From an uncultured Neomegalonema sp. (GTDB lineage: Bacteria > Pseudomonadota > Alphaproteobacteria > Rhodobacterales > Rhodobacteraceae), in contig CALGNW010000328.1 of the NCBI GenBank assembly GCA_937958345.1, positions 1 through 17,634 of the forward strand: a DNA stretch of 17,634 nucleotides, written 5' to 3'. The notes below the pieces were generated by a model. The model was not told the origin of the DNA. It saw nothing but the letters and a program-made list of their open reading frames with translations, and did no database searches. The position numbers were made by a program, and so were the translations under genes. Of this stretch, positions 13,963 to 17,634 are shown one piece after another. Every line of letters starts with the position of its first letter. The stretch's first letter is position 1.

Positions 13963-15389
13963 TGCTTTGGACACGGGACGCGCTTCTCGCGGGAACCAGG
14001 GGCGAGGCGCAGGGCAACCTCGGCGGTGTCACCGGCGTTTCCATCGACACGCGCACAATCCGGCAAGGCGATCTCTTTGTCGCGTTGAAAGACCAGCGCG
14101 ACGGCCATGATTTTGTGGCAACGGCAATGGAGGCGGGCGCAGCTGCGGCCTTGGTGTCAAATACCGCCGCGTGTCCGGCGGATGCACCGCTTGTTGTTGT
14201 CGAGGATACGCTTTTCGCCCTTGAAACGCTGGCCGAGGCATCGCGCGGACGCGCCGTCGAACTGTCGTCGATTGCCGTAACGGGCTCGGTCGGAAAGACG
14301 TCGGTGAAAGAGGCGCTGCGCCATGTTCTCGGCGCGCAGGGCCGGACACATGCCTCGGAAAAATCGTATAACAATCACTGGGGCGTTCCGCTGACGCTGG
14401 CGCGCATGCCTGAAAAAACGCGGTTCGGCGTCTTTGAAATCGGCATGAACCACTTGGGCGAAATCACGCCGCTGACACAGATGGTGCGCCCGCACATCGC
14501 GATTGTCACCACCGTCGCCCCGGCGCATCTGGGTAATTTCAAAGACGAGTCCGAGATTGCGAAGGCGAAGTCCGAAATTTTCGAAGGCTTGCTCCCCAGC
14601 GGCGCGGCACTGATCAACCGCGATAATCCGTGGTTTGAATTGCTGTCCTCGCGGGCCGCGGAACTGGGCGCAAAAGTGTTCGGTTTCGGGGAACACCCCG
14701 ACTCGCAGATCCGCCTCACGGGCCTCAAGCAACAGGCCATGACCGCCAGTGTCGAGGCCGATGTTCTGGGCCAGCCGACGCTGTTCCGGTTGAACGCTGC
14801 GGGTAAACACCACGCGATGAACAGCCTTGCGGTTTTAGGTGCTGTTACCTTGGCCGGCGGCGATCTTGCCCGCGGGGCGCTCAGCCTGCAAAGCTGGGAA
14901 CCGGGCGAGGGGCGCGGTTCGCGTAAAAATATCCGCCTCGACCCGATTGATCCCGACAGCGCGTTTTTGCTGATTGACGAAAGTTACAACGCCAACCCCG
15001 CATCCCTGCGCGCGGCCCTTGAAACGCTCGGCCTTGCCGAACCCGGACCGGATACGACCGGACGGCGCGGACGGCGCATCGCCGTTGTCGGTGACATGCT
15101 CGAACTCGGCCCCCGTGCCGATGAACTGCACGCAGAGGTGGCGGCTGCGCCCGAGATGCAGTCGATCGACATGGTGTTTGCCTGCGGTCCCCATTCACGA
15201 AAACTGTTTGATGCATTGCCGCGCGAAAAACGGGGGGCATGGTCGGAAGACTCCGCCTCGCTCGCACCGCTGATCAACGAGGCGCTGCGTGTCGGCGACG
15301 CGCTGATGGTCAAAGGATCGCTCGGCTCCCGCATGGCCAAGATTGTTGATGTATTAAGCGCACCCCGCGCGCGGCGCACACGCGCCTGA
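13962..15389 (+). CDS. murF: UDP-MurNAc-tripeptide:D-alanyl-D-alanine ligase MurF
   Basis: MurF adds the D-Ala-D-Ala dipeptide, finishing the cytoplasmic pentapeptide precursor. The 475 residues contain the family's SIDTRTIRQGDLFVAL opening, the ATP loop TGSVGKTS (Lys112), ASEKSYNNHWGVPLTL, FEIGMNHLGEI, and DESYNANPASLRAAL with VVGDMLELG toward the C-terminus. YNN and DESYNANP separate it from MurE and MurC. The start shares one base with the murE stop (TGATG), with AAGGGAG seven bases upstream as a good ribosome-binding site. The C-terminus is an Arg-rich tail (APRARRTRA). Confidence 0.97.
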   Translation: MLWTRDALLAGTRGEAQGNLGGVTGVSIDTRTIRQGDLFVALKDQRDGHDFVATAMEAGAAAALVSNTAACPADAPLVVVEDTLFALETLAEASRGRAVELSSIAVTGSVGKTSVKEALRHVLGAQGRTHASEKSYNNHWGVPLTLARMPEKTRFGVFEIGMNHLGEITPLTQMVRPHIAIVTTVAPAHLGNFKDESEIAKAKSEIFEGLLPSGAALINRDNPWFELLSSRAAELGAKVFGFGEHPDSQIRLTGLKQQAMTASVEADVLGQPTLFRLNAAGKHHAMNSLAVLGAVTLAGGDLARGALSLQSWEPGEGRGSRKNIRLDPIDPDSAFLLIDESYNANPASLRAALETLGLAEPGPDTTGRRGRRIAVVGDMLELGPRADELHAEVAAAPEMQSIDMVFACGPHSRKLFDALPREKRGAWSEDSASLAPLINEALRVGDALMVKGSLGSRMAKIVDVLSAPRARRTRA

Positions 15390-15408
15390 GGAAAAGGACG
15401 ACCCAAGG

Positions 15409-16497
15409 ATGCTCTATCAATTCCTCACTCCGCTCGCGGACAGCTTCGGCGGCTTTAACGTCTTTCGGTACATCACTTTCAGAACGGGCGGCGCGTTGAT
15501 GACGTCGCTGATCCTGTTCTTTATTTTCGGACGCCCGATGATCGACTGGCTGCGCAGCAAACAGGGCAAAGGCCAGCCGATCCGCGAGGACGGCCCCGCC
15601 CGCCACATCATCGAAAAGGCCGGAACCCCGACAATGGGCGGCGTGATGATCCTCGGCGCAATTACGGTTTCATGCTTGCTGTGGGGACGTTTTGATCAGG
15701 GGTTCATGTGGATTGTTCTTCTGACCATGATGGGCTTCGGCGCGATCGGCTTTTGGGACGATTACCTCAAAGTCTCGAAGAAAAATACAAAGGGCGCACC
15801 CGGAAAGGCGCGGCTGGCACTGGGTTTCGCCATCGCCATCACGGCGGCGGTGTGGGCGACATACCTGACCCCCGAGCCGTTGCAGGAAAAGCTGGCACTG
15901 CCGTTTTTCAAGGACACGCTGCTAAACTTCGGACTTCTGTTCTATCCGTTCGCGCTGATCGTGATTGTCGGCGCGGCAAACTCGGTCAACCTGACGGACG
16001 GCCTCGACGGTCTGGCGATTGTTCCGGTGATGATCGCGGCTTTATCCTTTGCCCTGATCGCGTATTTTGTCGGCAACGCGAAATATTCTGAATATCTGCA
16101 ACTGCATTATGTGCCGGGTACGGGAGAGATTGCGGTCTTTGTCGGCGCGCTGGTCGGTGCGGGGCTTGGCTTTTTGTGGTTCAATGCACCGCCCGCAATG
16201 GTCTTCATGGGCGATACCGGCAGCCTCGCGCTCGGCGGCGCGCTCGGCGCAATCGGCGTAGCAACAAAGCACGAGCTGGTACTGGCCATCATCGGCGGTT
16301 TGTTCGTTGTCGAAACGCTCAGCGTGATTGTTCAGGTCGCCAGCTTTAAGCTGACCGGCAAAAGGGTATTCCGAATGGCGCCCATTCACCACCATTTCGA
16401 ACAAAAGGGCTGGCAGGAATCGACCATCGTGATCCGCTTCTGGATTATCTCGGTGATCCTCGCACTGATCGGCCTCGCGACGTTGAAGCTCCGCTAG
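15409..16497 (+). CDS. mraY: Phospho-MurNAc-pentapeptide-transferase MraY
   Basis: MraY transfers phospho-MurNAc-pentapeptide to undecaprenyl phosphate to make lipid I at the inner membrane. The 362-residue protein is strongly hydrophobic, in keeping with ten membrane helices, and carries the catalytic and signature motifs: Asp117 and Asp118 (FWDDYLK), NLTDGLDGLA, MVFMGDTGSLALGG, and PIHHHFEQKGW. GTPTMGG after the first helices is also conserved. AAAAGGA lies ten bases upstream of the ATG. There is a 19-base gap after murF, the first place in the operon where genes do not overlap, and no gap before murD. Confidence 0.98.
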   Translation: MLYQFLTPLADSFGGFNVFRYITFRTGGALMTSLILFFIFGRPMIDWLRSKQGKGQPIREDGPARHIIEKAGTPTMGGVMILGAITVSCLLWGRFDQGFMWIVLLTMMGFGAIGFWDDYLKVSKKNTKGAPGKARLALGFAIAITAAVWATYLTPEPLQEKLALPFFKDTLLNFGLLFYPFALIVIVGAANSVNLTDGLDGLAIVPVMIAALSFALIAYFVGNAKYSEYLQLHYVPGTGEIAVFVGALVGAGLGFLWFNAPPAMVFMGDTGSLALGGALGAIGVATKHELVLAIIGGLFVVETLSVIVQVASFKLTGKRVFRMAPIHHHFEQKGWQESTIVIRFWIISVILALIGLATLKLR

Positions 16498-17634
16498 ATG
16501 ATCGTTGTTCAGGCATATGCGGGACAGCGCGTCGGCGTTCTCGGAATGGGTCGCTCGGGCCTCGCGGCTGCGGCTGCGCTCGAGGCGGGCGGCGCAACGC
16601 CGGTATGTTGGGACGATAACGAGGCGGGGCAGCAGGCGGCACGCAGCGCAGGCTTTACCGTCGAGGATCTGTCGCGGGTACAAAATATCGAGGGTCTCGC
16701 CGCGCTGATCGTTTCACCGGGCATCCCGCATCTGTATCCTGCCCCGCATCCATCGGTCGCGCTGGCATGGTCGGCGCGCGTACCGGTCGACAATGACATC
16801 GGCCTGTTTTTTCAGGAGATGTTCGAGTGGGAACCCGCCGCCGACGATGAGGGCGAAGCATCTCCGACCGTCATTGCCATCACCGGATCGAACGGTAAAT
16901 CCACCTGCACGGCGCTGATCAGCCATATTCTGACCGAGGCGGGCCGCGAGGCACAGTTCGGCGGCAACATCGGCGTCGGCGTCCTCAGCCTGACGTATCC
17001 CCGTTCGCGCGAAGTCATCGTGCTGGAATTGTCGAGCTATCAAACGGACCTCGCGCGCCATCTTGCGCCGGATATTGCGGTGTTTCTCAATCTTTCCGAC
17101 GACCACCTCGACCGTCATGCAGGCAGAGGCGGGTACTATGCCGCGAAAAAACGCCTTTTCCAGAGCGGGCCGAAATCGGTCATCGGTGTTGACGAGGCCG
17201 AGGGCCGCGCGCTGATGAGCACGCTTGAGGGCGTGGTCGAAAAGATGATTCCGATTTCCTCGACCTCTAACCTCAAAAACGAGGCGTGGTCGGTTTTTCT
17301 GCGCAAGAAACATCTGGTCGAACATCGCGGCGGCAAACAGGTTGCCTCCTTCGATCTGCGCGAGGCTCCGGCTCTGCGGGGCGCGCATAATGCTCAGAAT
17401 GCGGCTGCGGCTTTCGCGGCCTGCCGTCTGCTCGGTCTTGGCCCGCGCCAGATCGAGGGCGGCTTGCGCAGCTTTCCGGGTTTGGCCCATCGTCTGCAGC
17501 AGATTGGCGAACTCGGCGGCGTTCGATACGTCAACGACTCAAAGGCCACCAATGCCGATGCGGCGGAAAAGGCGCTTTTGTCCTTCGACAAAATTCGCTG
17601 GATTGTTGGTGGGAAACCGAAAGACGGCGGCATC
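16498..17634 (+). CDS. murD: UDP-MurNAc-L-alanine:D-glutamate ligase MurD (3' end outside window)
   Basis: MurD adds D-glutamate to UDP-MurNAc-L-Ala. The frame is open for 379 codons to the right edge; typical length is 440-470 residues, so most of the protein is present. Visible parts are the N-terminal Rossmann-like domain (VGVLGMGRSGLAAA), SPGIP, the ATPase loop ITGSNGKST (Lys134), GGNIGVGVL, LELSSYQTD, LNLSDDHLDRH, and HRLQQIG with YVNDSKATN, all diagnostic of MurD. The ATG follows the mraY TAG directly, so it probably relies on coupled translation. The next dcw genes (ftsW, murG, murC) would be expected beyond the edge. Confidence 0.96.
   Translation, partial: MIVVQAYAGQRVGVLGMGRSGLAAAAALEAGGATPVCWDDNEAGQQAARSAGFTVEDLSRVQNIEGLAALIVSPGIPHLYPAPHPSVALAWSARVPVDNDIGLFFQEMFEWEPAADDEGEASPTVIAITGSNGKSTCTALISHILTEAGREAQFGGNIGVGVLSLTYPRSREVIVLELSSYQTDLARHLAPDIAVFLNLSDDHLDRHAGRGGYYAAKKRLFQSGPKSVIGVDEAEGRALMSTLEGVVEKMIPISSTSNLKNEAWSVFLRKKHLVEHRGGKQVASFDLREAPALRGAHNAQNAAAAFAACRLLGLGPRQIEGGLRSFPGLAHRLQQIGELGGVRYVNDSKATNADAAEKALLSFDKIRWIVGGKPKDGGI

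Overview
The window is chromosomal DNA from an alphaproteobacterium. Evidence for this is the G+C-rich coding sequence, the ethylmalonyl-CoA pathway enzyme crotonyl-CoA carboxylase/reductase, an HWE-type sensor kinase, the division/cell-wall (dcw) cluster starting with mraZ, and a bacterial type A RNase P RNA just upstream of that cluster. The order (Rhodobacterales-like or another) cannot be settled from sequence reading alone. I see no tRNA, CRISPR array, IS element, prophage or integration junction.

Layout. Bases 1-704 carry the N-terminal part of a minus-strand CelD/BcsL-like acetyltransferase that leaves the window. A divergent 221-bp spacer with a 9-bp inverted repeat separates it from a PAS + HWE histidine kinase (926-1912). 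Next come crotonyl-CoA carboxylase/reductase (2112-3395) and a DsbD/ScsB-type disulfide reductase (3506-5599). The convergent minus-strand gene tadA (5726-6187) has a hairpin plus T-run on its 3' side. From a 33-bp divergent gap start rluB (6221-7018) and an overlapping amidase_2 peptidoglycan amidase gene, followed by rnpB (7784-8180). After a gene-poor, AT-richer 665-bp gap, the dcw operon runs mraZ, rsmH, ftsL, ftsI, murE, murF, mraY and murD (partial) to the right edge. Its first six genes overlap by 1-4 bases.

How the genes work together. MraZ is the cluster's own regulator, and RsmH methylates 16S rRNA. FtsL and FtsI belong to the divisome. MurD, MurE and MurF build the UDP-MurNAc-pentapeptide, and MraY moves it to the lipid carrier. 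The DNPR motif of MurE indicates meso-diaminopimelate peptidoglycan. The amidase upstream probably acts in peptidoglycan turnover or recycling. The left half is a set of unrelated housekeeping and metabolic genes.

The window is mostly ordinary core genome, and I did not find a convincing new multi-gene system. The points most worth a second look are: the HWE kinase, whose phosphoacceptor histidine appears displaced by one residue; repeated GCACTGCA sites around ccr; and the long leader upstream of mraZ, which holds several 10-bp-period GGGA pairs (MraZ-box-like) and a perfect GTTC-N7-GTTC LexA-type site.
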